Of a DNA stretch of 59,569 bases, positions 47,291 through 55,965 are shown piece by piece. Below the pieces are notes generated by a model that saw only the letters and a program-made list of their open reading frames with translations, was not told the origin of the DNA and did no database searches. Position numbers and translations under genes: made by a program. Each line of letters starts with the position of its first letter. Position 1 is the first letter of the stretch. The DNA is from Erysipelotrichaceae bacterium (lineage in GTDB: Bacteria; Bacillota_I; Bacilli_A; Erysipelotrichales; Erysipelotrichaceae), in NCBI GenBank assembly GCA_030694975.1, contig JAUYTU010000009.1:1-59569 (forward strand), written 5' to 3'.

Positions 47291-47361
47291 TGTAACATAT
47301 GTGATGTTACAATATACATTCATGTTACAAATATAATAGCATAAGTCGCAAATGAAATCAA
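47291..47361 (-). promoter_or_regulatory. Promoter and TGTAACAT operator array of the AbiE-like pair
   Basis: TTGATT (47361-47356), a 17-base spacer and TATTAT (47338-47333). Downstream of the -10 lie three half-sites: tgtaacat (47291-47298), atgttaca (47304-47311) and atgttaca (47322-47329). The first two form an 8-bp inverted repeat with a five-base centre. Confidence 0.7.
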
Positions 47362-47425
47362 TGAAGAGTGATTATACGCTGATCTCTACTAACTTAGTTG
47401 ATTGATATTATTGGTCATTTCCTGA

Positions 47426-47446
47426 TAAAAAGCGAGTTGCCTCGCC
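47426..47446 (-). terminator. Terminator of the DUF2177 operon
   Basis: A GCGAG/CTCGC stem directly after the 47447 stop, then five T on the minus strand. Confidence 0.8.
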
Positions 47447-47848
47447 TTACTTTAAGAATGTTGTAATAATCAGATAACTGATCGAGCTCACCGCCGCAGA
47501 GAGTGATGTTCCCCAAATCAAATCGATGATCGTAATTGTGATTGGCCAATCTCTGATTGTGGCTAAATTGGTTAGATCGTAGGTTGCATAGGTGAAGAAT
47601 CCGAACAGTGCTCCATAGATCAATGCATGGGATAGAGATTGCTTATCCAATGCCGGCAACAATACGAAGATCATTAATCCCACGATAAATAACAGATAGA
47701 ATGTGATGGCGGCTGCCCAGTTAATCTGAGGAGCCATCAGATAACCAAGATACTTTGCATACAGGTCTTTCGCTACAACACCCAACCAAAACAAATCAAT
47801 CGCAAAGAATACGACCAATACCACTAAAAATTGACTTACTAATTTCAT
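47447..47848 (-). CDS. DUF2177 family membrane protein
   Basis: A 133-residue, four-helix membrane protein, start ATG 47848 (MKLVSQFLVVLVVFFAIDLFWLG) with AGGGGAA. The DUF2177 pattern is visible: the DxFWLG end of helix 1, LYGALFGFFTYATYDLTNLAT-like region (YGALFGFFTYATYDLTN) and the DLIWG end. It starts one base after the DUF1295 gene stop region, so it is coupled. In other bacteria DUF2177 genes lie near fatty-acid-modifying genes. The function is unknown. Confidence 0.87.
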   Translation of the reverse strand: MKLVSQFLVVLVVFFAIDLFWLGVVAKDLYAKYLGYLMAPQINWAAAITFYLLFIVGLMIFVLLPALDKQSLSHALIYGALFGFFTYATYDLTNLATIRDWPITITIIDLIWGTSLSAAVSSISYLIITTFLK

Positions 47849-47849
47849 A

Positions 47850-48614
47850 TTAATTCCCCTTTTTATTGAACCACAAGGCAAATATGCTTGTGCTCTTACG
47901 GTAACTTTCGAAATCCGGATATTTTTCCATTCGTTTTTCCAACATTGGAACACCCGATACATATCGAACCAACAATGTAATTGTCAATGGACTAAAGAAG
48001 GTCCACCACGGCGCACCATAGGCCACAGCAACCAAGTAAATTCCCCACCATAGGACGGCTTCCCCAAAGTAATTGGGATGGCGGGAGTACTTCCAAAGCC
48101 CTTTACGAATTAAGGTTCCTCTTGTTCTCGAATCGCTTACATGTGCCTTTAGTTGAGCATCCCCGATGGCTTCAATTGAGAAGCCGAGCAGATAAACGAT
48201 AACTCCGATGATCGCTAGTGGAGTGAATAGTTCACCCTCTTGGCGTTGACCCATCAAATGAGCGACCGAGATAATTCCCATTAACAATCCTTGAAACAAA
48301 AACAATTGGAAATAACTTCTGAGCAAATAGGATTTACCCCATTCCCTGCGGAAGTTGGCATAGCGGAAGTCTTCGGGTTTGCCTAGATTGCGCTTGCCAA
48401 TGTGCCAGCTCAATCGAGCACCCCAGACAAAAACCATCGCCGTCAACAGCCAACCACTGTCAAAACCGGTAGAAAACTGTTGAAGTACAGCGAGTAGCAC
48501 AAATCCCGATCCCCAGCCGATATCGATGATACCGGCATTGTTCATGATTTGAGCTACAATGTACCAAATTGTAAAGTAGGCTAATAAAACCAAGATAATG
48601 GTTGTTATACTCAT
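47850..48614 (-). CDS. DUF1295 / steroid 5-alpha-reductase-like membrane enzyme
   Basis: A 254-residue protein with about six or seven helices. The C-terminal cofactor-region signature is GLWKYSRHPNYFGEAVLWWG (about 168-187), and the N-terminal part carries GWGSGFVLL. The DUF1295 family includes NADPH-dependent reductases and methyltransferases acting on lipid-like substrates; the actual reaction is not known. Its ATG overlaps the DAK/DegV stop by four bases, and the DUF2177 gene follows at once, so the three genes are a tight operon. Confidence 0.88.
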   Translation of the reverse strand: MSITTIILVLLAYFTIWYIVAQIMNNAGIIDIGWGSGFVLLAVLQQFSTGFDSGWLLTAMVFVWGARLSWHIGKRNLGKPEDFRYANFRREWGKSYLLRSYFQLFLFQGLLMGIISVAHLMGQRQEGELFTPLAIIGVIVYLLGFSIEAIGDAQLKAHVSDSRTRGTLIRKGLWKYSRHPNYFGEAVLWWGIYLVAVAYGAPWWTFFSPLTITLLVRYVSGVPMLEKRMEKYPDFESYRKSTSIFALWFNKKGN

Positions 48615-50389
48615 ACTGTCCCCTTTATATAGCCGATAGCAAAAGCTCCTTTACCGGCATTCAATCCGACAATCGGCGAAATTGCTTCAATATAGGCTGG
48701 TTTTTTACCGATGATTTGCTCAACTTGATATGCAAATTGAGTTAAATCGTTTGGATCATCCGCATAGACCAATCCATACGTACTGATTCCCTTGGCATCC
48801 ATGTCTTCTTTAACTTTTTTCAAGATAAGACTGATCGCCTTCTTTTGAGAAAGTGTCTTCTTATAAATTTCACCCTTACCTTGCGGATCGATGGAAATTA
48901 CCGGCTTTAAATCGAGTTTCGAAAGAATAAATCCTTGAACCTTCGATACACGTCCCCCACGCAACATATATTTCAAATTTCTGACACTCACATAAATATG
49001 CGTATTCGCAATGGCTTGTTCTGTTTTATCGACAAGTTCTTCGAAAGAAAGTCCCTGATTTCGCCATTTCGCCAACTGAGCCACCAACAAACCTTGAGCA
49101 ATGGAATTAACTTTCGAATCTATAAGTTTTACTTTTTTACCTTGTAGGTTCATTCGACTGACCACCCGCTGGATGTTATTGAATGTTCCACTCATCTTCG
49201 CAGAAACGAATATTCCAATGATTTCATCTGCGCTTTGAAGCGCTTGATTAAAGAGTCGTTCGATTGTTTCGATGGTCGCTTGCGCTGAGGTAGGATTCAT
49301 TCGATAATCATCCAAATGTCGATAAAACAAGTCAGGAGTCATGGTCAGTTTATCAAGATACACCGTCGAATCAACAATGAGATTGAGCGGAATAACAACA
49401 ATATTTTCCTGTTCAAGGAAATCCTTACTTACATCCGCAATCGAATCTGTTACAATCGTGATTTTATTCTTCGGTTGAAATTTCAAATTGGCTTGAAGTT
49501 GCATGTCATCAATTTTATGTGACAAAACCGTTCCCTCTTTGACTAACGCTTCCATAATTAGCTCCGGAGATTTGGCATGTAAATGCACTTGAACATGATC
49601 GTCTTTTGAAGTTACGACCAACGAATCTCCAAAAGGCGATAAAAGCTGTTGAAAGTAGCTCTTATCTTTTTTGGATTCCACCAAAAACTGCGAACAATAC
49701 TTAAACTCACCCACATTGGTATCTGGATGGATTTCCGGAAATTCCTCCATTTGTGCAGCCTTAAACTTTAATGTCTCAAGGTTACCGGTTTTAATGAACT
49801 GGCCTATTCCTTCAATAAAATAATAAAAGCCCTTGGCTCCGGCATCGACGACATCGTTGTCCAACAATACCTTCAACTTAAACTTCGTTTGATCTACGAC
49901 TTTTTTCGCATTGGTAATTGAGGTTTCAAAAACGTTCTCAAATTCGCCCGCGATATTGTCCATTAGCTGGGTAGACCATTCTTTCATAACCGTCAGAATC
50001 GTACCTTCTTTCGGAGATGCTACGGCTTCATAAGCATATTTGACAGCTCGTTGTGTCGCCAGAGCAAATTCCTCTTGAGAAATGGATTCCTTATCACCAA
50101 TTTCAATGGCCAACCCATTGAGGTATTGTGCAAAGATCATCCCCGAGTTTCCATACGCGCTTTCTAATGCGACTTTAGCAATTGAATTCATCGTCAGTTG
50201 CGCACTGACATCCTTTTTGGCATTGGATAAAATATTCTTCATGGTGAGTGCAAGATTGGTCCCGGTGTCACCATCCGCAACCGGGAAAACATTGATTCGA
50301 TTTAAATTGTGCTCATTAACAATAAGGTTCTGAGCACCCGATGCCACAAAGTCATAGAGCTTGTGTCCATCAATCATGTATTTTGTCAT
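48611..50389 (-). CDS. DAK(DhaL)-DegV fusion, fatty-acid-kinase-like
   Basis: A 592-residue protein starting at ATG 50389 (MTKYMIDGHKL). Residues ~1-200 are a DhaL-type kinase domain (DGDTGTN at 39-45, GNSGMIFAQYL); ~225-300 is the FakA-like middle (VQVHLH 266-271); and ~308-592 is a DegV domain (TIVTDSIADV, MNPTSAQAT, SAKMSGTFNN), the fold of FakB fatty-acid-binding proteins. FakA plus FakB phosphorylate exogenous fatty acids, so one chain may hold both roles. It is the first gene of the operon with DUF1295 and DUF2177. Confidence 0.9.
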   Translation of the reverse strand: MTKYMIDGHKLYDFVASGAQNLIVNEHNLNRINVFPVADGDTGTNLALTMKNILSNAKKDVSAQLTMNSIAKVALESAYGNSGMIFAQYLNGLAIEIGDKESISQEEFALATQRAVKYAYEAVASPKEGTILTVMKEWSTQLMDNIAGEFENVFETSITNAKKVVDQTKFKLKVLLDNDVVDAGAKGFYYFIEGIGQFIKTGNLETLKFKAAQMEEFPEIHPDTNVGEFKYCSQFLVESKKDKSYFQQLLSPFGDSLVVTSKDDHVQVHLHAKSPELIMEALVKEGTVLSHKIDDMQLQANLKFQPKNKITIVTDSIADVSKDFLEQENIVVIPLNLIVDSTVYLDKLTMTPDLFYRHLDDYRMNPTSAQATIETIERLFNQALQSADEIIGIFVSAKMSGTFNNIQRVVSRMNLQGKKVKLIDSKVNSIAQGLLVAQLAKWRNQGLSFEELVDKTEQAIANTHIYVSVRNLKYMLRGGRVSKVQGFILSKLDLKPVISIDPQGKGEIYKKTLSQKKAISLILKKVKEDMDAKGISTYGLVYADDPNDLTQFAYQVEQIIGKKPAYIEAISPIVGLNAGKGAFAIGYIKGTV

Positions 50390-50410
50390 AGTATTGTACC
50401 CTCTGTAATC

Positions 50411-50439
50411 ATTGTATATATCCACAAAACCCTCGTCAA
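50411..50439 (-). promoter_or_regulatory. Promoter of the DAK/DegV operon
   Basis: TTGACG (50439-50434), a 17-base spacer and TACAAT (50416-50411). Further upstream (about 50490-50551) is an AT-rich imperfect stem-loop whose inner stem is TACAAG/CTTGTA. Confidence 0.75.
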
Positions 50440-50564
50440 TCAAAATGAATCATTACATCAGCATGCAAAATTTTAAAAGAAAAGCATAAACATTTTCACA
50501 TTGAAAATACATACAAGATATACTTGTAACTTTATGTCCGTGTGAAATTGCTTAACCAGTAGAT

Positions 50565-50822
50565 TTAGAACTCCATTGTCCGAACTGAAATAGATCCAAA
50601 TTTCTTAAGTTTTTCAATTAATTCTTTCACTTCAACTTCCGCATCAGAAATAAACTCAATAATGACTAATCCCGCATCAGAACAAAAAGTACGATCGTCA
50701 GCCGCATTATGTAAACCCAATCGTGTTTTTATAAAACACCCATATTCACTCAACAACTTCTGAACTTGAACAGCTTCATCGTTACGATGCAAAATCTGAA
50801 TCCCCATAATAATCCGTGGCAT
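50565..50822 (-). CDS. TM1266-like ACT-domain protein
   Basis: An 85-residue single ACT/NikR-C-like domain, start ATG 50822 (MPRIIMGIQILHRND) with AAGGAGGA. It resembles the TM1266 family ('iron-only hydrogenase system regulator'): LSEYGCFIKTRLGLH and the late SISVRTMEF. No hydrogenase genes are near. It has no partner, so the effector is unknown. Confidence 0.72.
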   Translation of the reverse strand: MPRIIMGIQILHRNDEAVQVQKLLSEYGCFIKTRLGLHNAADDRTFCSDAGLVIIEFISDAEVEVKELIEKLKKFGSISVRTMEF

Positions 50823-50968
50823 AATCTTCCTCCTTATGATCATTCACCTCATAGGTGATAATCTCCATATAAAACAGACACCGATTTTACTATTGGAATA
50901 ATCTGAACAACATAGCAATATTTGTAACTGATTTCTACATACCAACCGGAATCAACCCGTGGACAAAA

Positions 50969-53344
50969 CTACAACAATTTTCTAATAGAAACATTCTTTC
51001 TTACTTCTTCAAACCCAGGGCTGTTAATTATAATTACAGATTCTCCCACTTTACCCATCGTCCGAACATAGAAAACTGCGTTGCCACCAACAAAACTTAT
51101 CAACGCAGGCCCGATCAATTTTGCCTGACCGCTGATTGATACAGAAATCGCACTTTGGAAATAGACGAGTTTTTGATTGTTTTGGTCAATAACCTCACAC
51201 GTCACCGTCATGACATCGTAAGTGCCTGCTTCCACAAGTTCGTCCCGATCAAAACTAACTGACATTTTCTTATGCGTTACAGCACCACGCTTGCACTCAA
51301 TAAGTTCGTCCTTACGCTTGCCAACAAAGGTATAGACAACGCTTTCACTTCCCCAATTACCCACGTATTTCGTATACATTGCGGCACCTTTTTTAAACGT
51401 CAGTTGATTGATCGTCATCAGTTTTCCCATTAACAACTTCTTACTTAACGGCATATCCATACCATAACGATTGTATGACACCAGGACATCCTTGATTTGA
51501 TCAGCAATCTTCTCTGAATAGTCATCGTTTGTGCGAATTTGATTTCCGATGAAATCAGAGATGATCAAAGGTTCATTAAACCCATTGTTCTTCACTACTG
51601 CATAATCGCCCAATAATACCTCATTCTTATAAAGTGATATAGTGTCACAGTTGGTAAAAACAACGACCTGATTCATATTGGAAGAAGGATAGTCACCCAT
51701 GCTCATCGAAGAATCTACATCCAAGTAAATATCTTTTTGTTGTGCCATGTACGTTTTCGCGGCAGTTTTCGGCTGTCTGAACATATCCAAAACGCCGTGA
51801 TGACAAACCTTATCACCACTGCCAAAATCTTTATGGGTCTGATAGTCATTCATACACCAGCCGATGACCGCATTTACTCTTGGATATTTAAGCGCATCCG
51901 AGATCACTTTGCCATGACGAAGGGCTTGAGACGTACGTAGTACTTGATTATCAAAACTTTTAACCGGGTACATATGGCCGTTATGCTCAGATATGATGAA
52001 AGGGACTTCCAGATGGGCACATATTTTATCCGGATCCTCACAACCCGCATTCTTTCCGGTGTGTGAGAAATCATTATAAGAATAAACATCCTCTAACAAC
52101 TCACTACCCTTAAAATTTCGAACACCGCTGGTAGGTCGGGATGGATCAAGGTGGTGAGCCATCTTATTTGATTCTGTATAAAACTCATGATGATCAGCAG
52201 ATTCATTGATTCGCACACCCCAAAGAATGATACTGGGATGATTTCGATATTGAACAATCATTTCCTTTAACATATTCAACGCGTTTGATTGCCAATTCTC
52301 ATCACCAATGTGTTGCCATCCGGGGAGTTCCGTGAAAACAAGCAGACCAAGTTCATCGCAAGCTCTGATAAAATGTTTTGATTGGGGATAATGCGATGTT
52401 CTGACTAAATTTACATGAAGCGTTTTCTTCAATATTTCCGCATCGTTTCGTTGTAAACTTTCGACTGCCGCATAGCCCATGTATGGATAACTCTGATGCC
52501 GGTTCAGACCGATCAAATTGTGTTTAACTCCATTGAGGAAAAATCCGTTTTTTGTAAATTCAAATGTACGAAATCCGAACATATCCGAAACAGCATCGAC
52601 CTCGACCTCATTTTTCATCAGTTTACATTCAATATTGTATAAATTAGGATCATCTATATCCCACAAACTAGGACTATCCACATCAAAATCAAAAATGTTT
52701 TGGGTCTCAATGATATTACGATTGAACTGAGCAACCATATTATCCGCTTTTTTCAAAGTTATTTGCAAAGAAAAATCCTGCGGATTTGAACATACGATGT
52801 CTACAGACACCGATACGGAGTGTACAACTTTTGTTTTCTCTTTTGTTTGGACAAACAAATCCTTTAAATAGTTCTTACCTGTTAGAATCATCGTTACTTC
52901 ACGATAGATACCATGATATCCCAAATAATCCACAACATGACCAAAAGGTGGTATGTCTGCTTTCTCACTTCCATCCGCAACCACGACGATCCAGTTGGTC
53001 GATTCCCACAGGATTGCTTCGGTCGCATCGGCCTCAAAAGATGTATAACCTCCGATATGCTCACATATAAGCTGCTGATTCACATATACTCTGGCATGAT
53101 GGGCTATTGCTCCAAAATTAAAGACAACCCTTCGATTACGCAAAGTCGTATCCAAGACAAAAGCCTTGCGATAGCACATCGACTTAAAACCCAACGATTC
53201 GTCCACATACGTCAGATGATCCAATGGCAATTGATGAGGTATATGAACCAATTCAAAACCCAAATGATCCTCAATCAATAAATCCCGTGAATCAAAGGAT
53301 GGTTTAAACTGCCAATCAAAATTGAATGGTCGAACTTGTCTCAT
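50969..53344 (-). CDS. Glycoside hydrolase family 2 protein (beta-galactosidase-like)
   Basis: A 791-residue GH2 enzyme; start ATG 53344 chosen over a GTG three codons upstream. Layout: sugar-binding N domain (about 5-155), immunoglobulin-like domain (about 160-260), TIM barrel (about 265-555) and C-terminal sandwich domains. Acid/base E381 in WGVRINES and nucleophile E453 in FIISEHNGH. No signal peptide, so cytoplasmic. Beta-galactosidase is likely but other GH2 activities (glucuronidase, mannosidase) are possible. Confidence 0.87.
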   Translation of the reverse strand: MRQVRPFNFDWQFKPSFDSRDLLIEDHLGFELVHIPHQLPLDHLTYVDESLGFKSMCYRKAFVLDTTLRNRRVVFNFGAIAHHARVYVNQQLICEHIGGYTSFEADATEAILWESTNWIVVVADGSEKADIPPFGHVVDYLGYHGIYREVTMILTGKNYLKDLFVQTKEKTKVVHSVSVSVDIVCSNPQDFSLQITLKKADNMVAQFNRNIIETQNIFDFDVDSPSLWDIDDPNLYNIECKLMKNEVEVDAVSDMFGFRTFEFTKNGFFLNGVKHNLIGLNRHQSYPYMGYAAVESLQRNDAEILKKTLHVNLVRTSHYPQSKHFIRACDELGLLVFTELPGWQHIGDENWQSNALNMLKEMIVQYRNHPSIILWGVRINESADHHEFYTESNKMAHHLDPSRPTSGVRNFKGSELLEDVYSYNDFSHTGKNAGCEDPDKICAHLEVPFIISEHNGHMYPVKSFDNQVLRTSQALRHGKVISDALKYPRVNAVIGWCMNDYQTHKDFGSGDKVCHHGVLDMFRQPKTAAKTYMAQQKDIYLDVDSSMSMGDYPSSNMNQVVVFTNCDTISLYKNEVLLGDYAVVKNNGFNEPLIISDFIGNQIRTNDDYSEKIADQIKDVLVSYNRYGMDMPLSKKLLMGKLMTINQLTFKKGAAMYTKYVGNWGSESVVYTFVGKRKDELIECKRGAVTHKKMSVSFDRDELVEAGTYDVMTVTCEVIDQNNQKLVYFQSAISVSISGQAKLIGPALISFVGGNAVFYVRTMGKVGESVIIINSPGFEEVRKNVSIRKLL

Positions 53345-53367
53345 GATATTCACGCTCTCTTTTCATT

Positions 53368-53376
53368 ATTTTACCA
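53368..53376 (-). promoter_or_regulatory. Extended -10 promoter of the GH2 gene
   Basis: TGGTAAAAT (53376-53368), 24 bases before the start; it follows the capA terminator. Confidence 0.5.
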
Positions 53377-53384
53377 TATCCAAA

Positions 53385-53407
53385 ATAAAAACGGAGACTA
53401 ACTCCGT
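53385..53407 (-). terminator. Terminator of the CapA-like gene
   Basis: The stem acggag/ctccgt (53391-53407) overlaps the stop codon, then five T on the minus strand. Confidence 0.85.
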
Positions 53408-54522
53408 TACTCATCAAAGAATCCGCCCAAGGTGATTTTATCCGGTTGCAAGCGTGTAATGATTTTTGCATACGCCTGATATTTAGCATCTCGGTCGGGC
53501 ATGATGCTCAATGGAACCTGACTCATCGGATAAAGAGTGAACTCTTTAAAGTCAGGTGTGTAATAATTATAGAGCAAATCTGCTTTAACATTTTCCAATC
53601 GATAGTAAGTCTTTTCTGATGTTACAATTTTTACCATATCAACACTGGCAATCAATTCGACTAGACGAGGCTCACCAATCTGAGACGAAACGAAGTTCCC
53701 TAGTGAGTAAATAACCAATGTATCTTCAATAAAATCAATCGGTTGAATAACATGCGGATGATGCCCGATGATTATGTCCGCTCCTTGCTCAGCAATGAAC
53801 GTTGCCATTTGTACATGTATAGGGTGTGGAATATGATTGTATTCTTGGACAAAATGTAAGGAAACAATTATGAAATCTACTTCATCACGATACCTAGCCA
53901 TATCCTTGCGTACCAGATTTTCATCATAAATATCAATAAGATACTTTTGATCGTCAGGAATTGATCTCGTATTGGATTCGTAAGTATAAGCTAAAAAGGC
54001 AAAAGTAATCCCATTTATCTCATGTATACGAAACTGATCACGTTCTTCTTGGCTTCCCCAGCTACCGGCGGTAATAACGGGCTGTTCTTTCCAAAAGTCA
54101 TAGGAGTTCAATGCTCCTCTGACCCCTTTGTCCATGGTGTGGTTGTTCGCAAGACTTACCATATTAAATCCCATTTCAATCATTTGTTCCCCAAAATCAG
54201 CAGGTGAATTGAAATTTGGATATCCACTGTATCCTAATTCTTTTCCGCCAAATACCGTTTCTTGGTTATAGAAAGCTAAATCATAGTTCTTAACGATCGG
54301 AGCAATATAGCGTAAAGATGGTCGAAAATCATAGGTGCCATCTTCATTTTCCCCATGACTAAAGTAGTTTTGATGTAAAATCGCATCTCCCACCATCATC
54401 AGCGAAGCCCGATACTCCAATGAAATCGGGGACTGAAAGGGAAACTCATAAGGATATTCGATTGCCGGTTCGACAGTGCAAGCCGTTAACAAGATTAGTA
54501 GTAGTATAATAGATTTCCTCAT
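53407..54522 (-). CDS. CapA family lipoprotein (metallophosphatase-like)
   Basis: A 371-residue protein with a lipoprotein signal: MRKSIILLLILLTAC, lipobox LTAC, cysteine 15, matched by the Lgt encoded here. CapA/PgsA metallophosphatase motifs: MVGDAILHQ (about 42-50), YNQETVFGG, SLANNHTMDKG, and GHHPHVIQP. In Bacillus, CapA helps make or anchor poly-gamma-glutamate; no capB/C genes are near, so the exact role is unknown. GGGGGG precedes the ATG. Follows the M23 terminator. Confidence 0.9.
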   Translation of the reverse strand: MRKSIILLLILLTACTVEPAIEYPYEFPFQSPISLEYRASLMMVGDAILHQNYFSHGENEDGTYDFRPSLRYIAPIVKNYDLAFYNQETVFGGKELGYSGYPNFNSPADFGEQMIEMGFNMVSLANNHTMDKGVRGALNSYDFWKEQPVITAGSWGSQEERDQFRIHEINGITFAFLAYTYESNTRSIPDDQKYLIDIYDENLVRKDMARYRDEVDFIIVSLHFVQEYNHIPHPIHVQMATFIAEQGADIIIGHHPHVIQPIDFIEDTLVIYSLGNFVSSQIGEPRLVELIASVDMVKIVTSEKTYYRLENVKADLLYNYYTPDFKEFTLYPMSQVPLSIMPDRDAKYQAYAKIITRLQPDKITLGGFFDE

Positions 54523-54537
54523 ACAACCCCCTAATAG

Positions 54538-54557
54538 AAAAGCGGTTTCCCGCTTTT
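54538..54557 (-). terminator. Terminator of the ftsE-ftsX-M23 operon
   Basis: A stem aaagcgg/ccgcttt with a tttc loop; T-run on both strands. Confidence 0.8.
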
Positions 54558-55965
54558 AATAACCTCTACCCGTTACAACATTAAACACGTTTAACGGATT
54601 TAGTCGGCATGGTGGTTTATTACCATTGGCTTCACACCGACGATTGTATCCTGTTGTTCCCCAACCAGCCCCGAATGACAAATCACCATTCCAGCGGCTC
54701 GCATAGTAATTCATTGAGTTATTACCTACATAAACAACTTCAATATGTAGATGTGGTCCGGTTGAGTTCCCTGAAGAACCTATATTCCCAATTCTATCTC
54801 CCTGATTGACAATTGTACCCATCGGACGTGTTGAACCTTCTTTCATGTGGAAATTAATGATCCAATACGTTTTATTGTTAATTGATGTCAATAAATAGGT
54901 TTGATTTCCACCCATGGCAACGCCAGGACGACCACATCTGTTGCCTAAATAACCATAGGTTGCGCAACCGTCTGCACTATACATAATGATGCCATTCCCT
55001 ACGGCTCTGATTGGTGTCCCGACAGGTGCAGCAAGGTCTATTCCAATATGTCGCCCACCACCAAAGGAAGCTGGATAATTCCATGCTCCGGCGGAAACAC
55101 GATATCCTGACGCAACCGGACGCAAGAATCCATTGGAAGTCACAACCGCTTTAAGCGCTGCTGAAACTCTTTTAAGTTTATCTTGTACGGCTTTCAAATC
55201 AGAAATTAATTCCGCTTGCATTGCCAACAGGTCTGCTTCTTGTTTTTTATACTCAGAAATGATTTTCTCAACTTCAAGTTTCATTTGAGCCATCGTTGTC
55301 TGATTGGATTCGAGATTGACACGGTTTTCAACCAAAACGACTTGCTGCCGCACCAACTCTTCTCTATCAATTTTTATTAGTTCAATTTCAGTTTGAAGTG
55401 CTTTGATTTGCTCTTTATCATAAGTCGTAGTATCTTGAATGCCCTCAACTCTACGAATCAAATCAGAAAAACTTGTAGCATTCATGATGAACTCGATATA
55501 GCCATTCACGGATAGAAATCCCTGCATGACAACCAAGCGTTCGCGAATACCATTATCGATTTTCTTGGCATTGTCTTCACGGATAACAATTTCTTTTTCC
55601 AATGTTTTAATATTGGATTCAAGATAGTAAATTGAATCTGTTAAAATACGGATTTGACGATCTAATTCAACAATCGTCGCCTCATATTCACTTACCTTTT
55701 GAGCCAAGGCTACAATATTTTTCTTCACATCTTTCAAATCATTTTGCAGAGCAGCTAAGTCTGCTTGCGCATTTTTAGCCTTTTGATTGATGTAAGTTTG
55801 AAATTGCTGACACACTGTATAATTTTCTCTTGATATCGTCCCAAAACAGAGTTTCTCATAATAACTCTCGTTTTTACTAAAGTCTATGGCCGATGCAGTT
55901 ATTGTTGTCGCGAAGATCAACAAAACTATCGGAACTATTAATAATGATTTAAAGTATTTCTTCAT
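54556..55965 (-). CDS. Coiled-coil M23 peptidoglycan hydrolase of the FtsEX complex
   Basis: A 469-residue exported protein, start ATG 55965 (a GTG three codons upstream lies in the ribosome site). Layout: signal peptide (about 1-27, cleaved near TASA), long coiled coil (about 57-270), and a C-terminal M23 (LytM) domain. Zinc ligands appear intact: H306/D310 in GRHIGIDL, H373 in NFHMK, and the HLH motif (405-407). The position directly after ftsX, overlapping by four bases (ATGA), identifies it as the hydrolase controlled by FtsEX, like PcsB/CwlO but with a different catalytic domain. Confidence 0.93.
   Translation of the reverse strand: MKKYFKSLLIVPIVLLIFATTITASAIDFSKNESYYEKLCFGTISRENYTVCQQFQTYINQKAKNAQADLAALQNDLKDVKKNIVALAQKVSEYEATIVELDRQIRILTDSIYYLESNIKTLEKEIVIREDNAKKIDNGIRERLVVMQGFLSVNGYIEFIMNATSFSDLIRRVEGIQDTTTYDKEQIKALQTEIELIKIDREELVRQQVVLVENRVNLESNQTTMAQMKLEVEKIISEYKKQEADLLAMQAELISDLKAVQDKLKRVSAALKAVVTSNGFLRPVASGYRVSAGAWNYPASFGGGRHIGIDLAAPVGTPIRAVGNGIIMYSADGCATYGYLGNRCGRPGVAMGGNQTYLLTSINNKTYWIINFHMKEGSTRPMGTIVNQGDRIGNIGSSGNSTGPHLHIEVVYVGNNSMNYYASRWNGDLSFGAGWGTTGYNRRCEANGNKPPCRLNPLNVFNVVTGRGY

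Noticed and set aside
52786-53281. Overlapping plus-strand frames opposite the GH2 gene
   Set aside because: They lack ribosome sites and lie fully inside a well-supported enzyme on the other strand.
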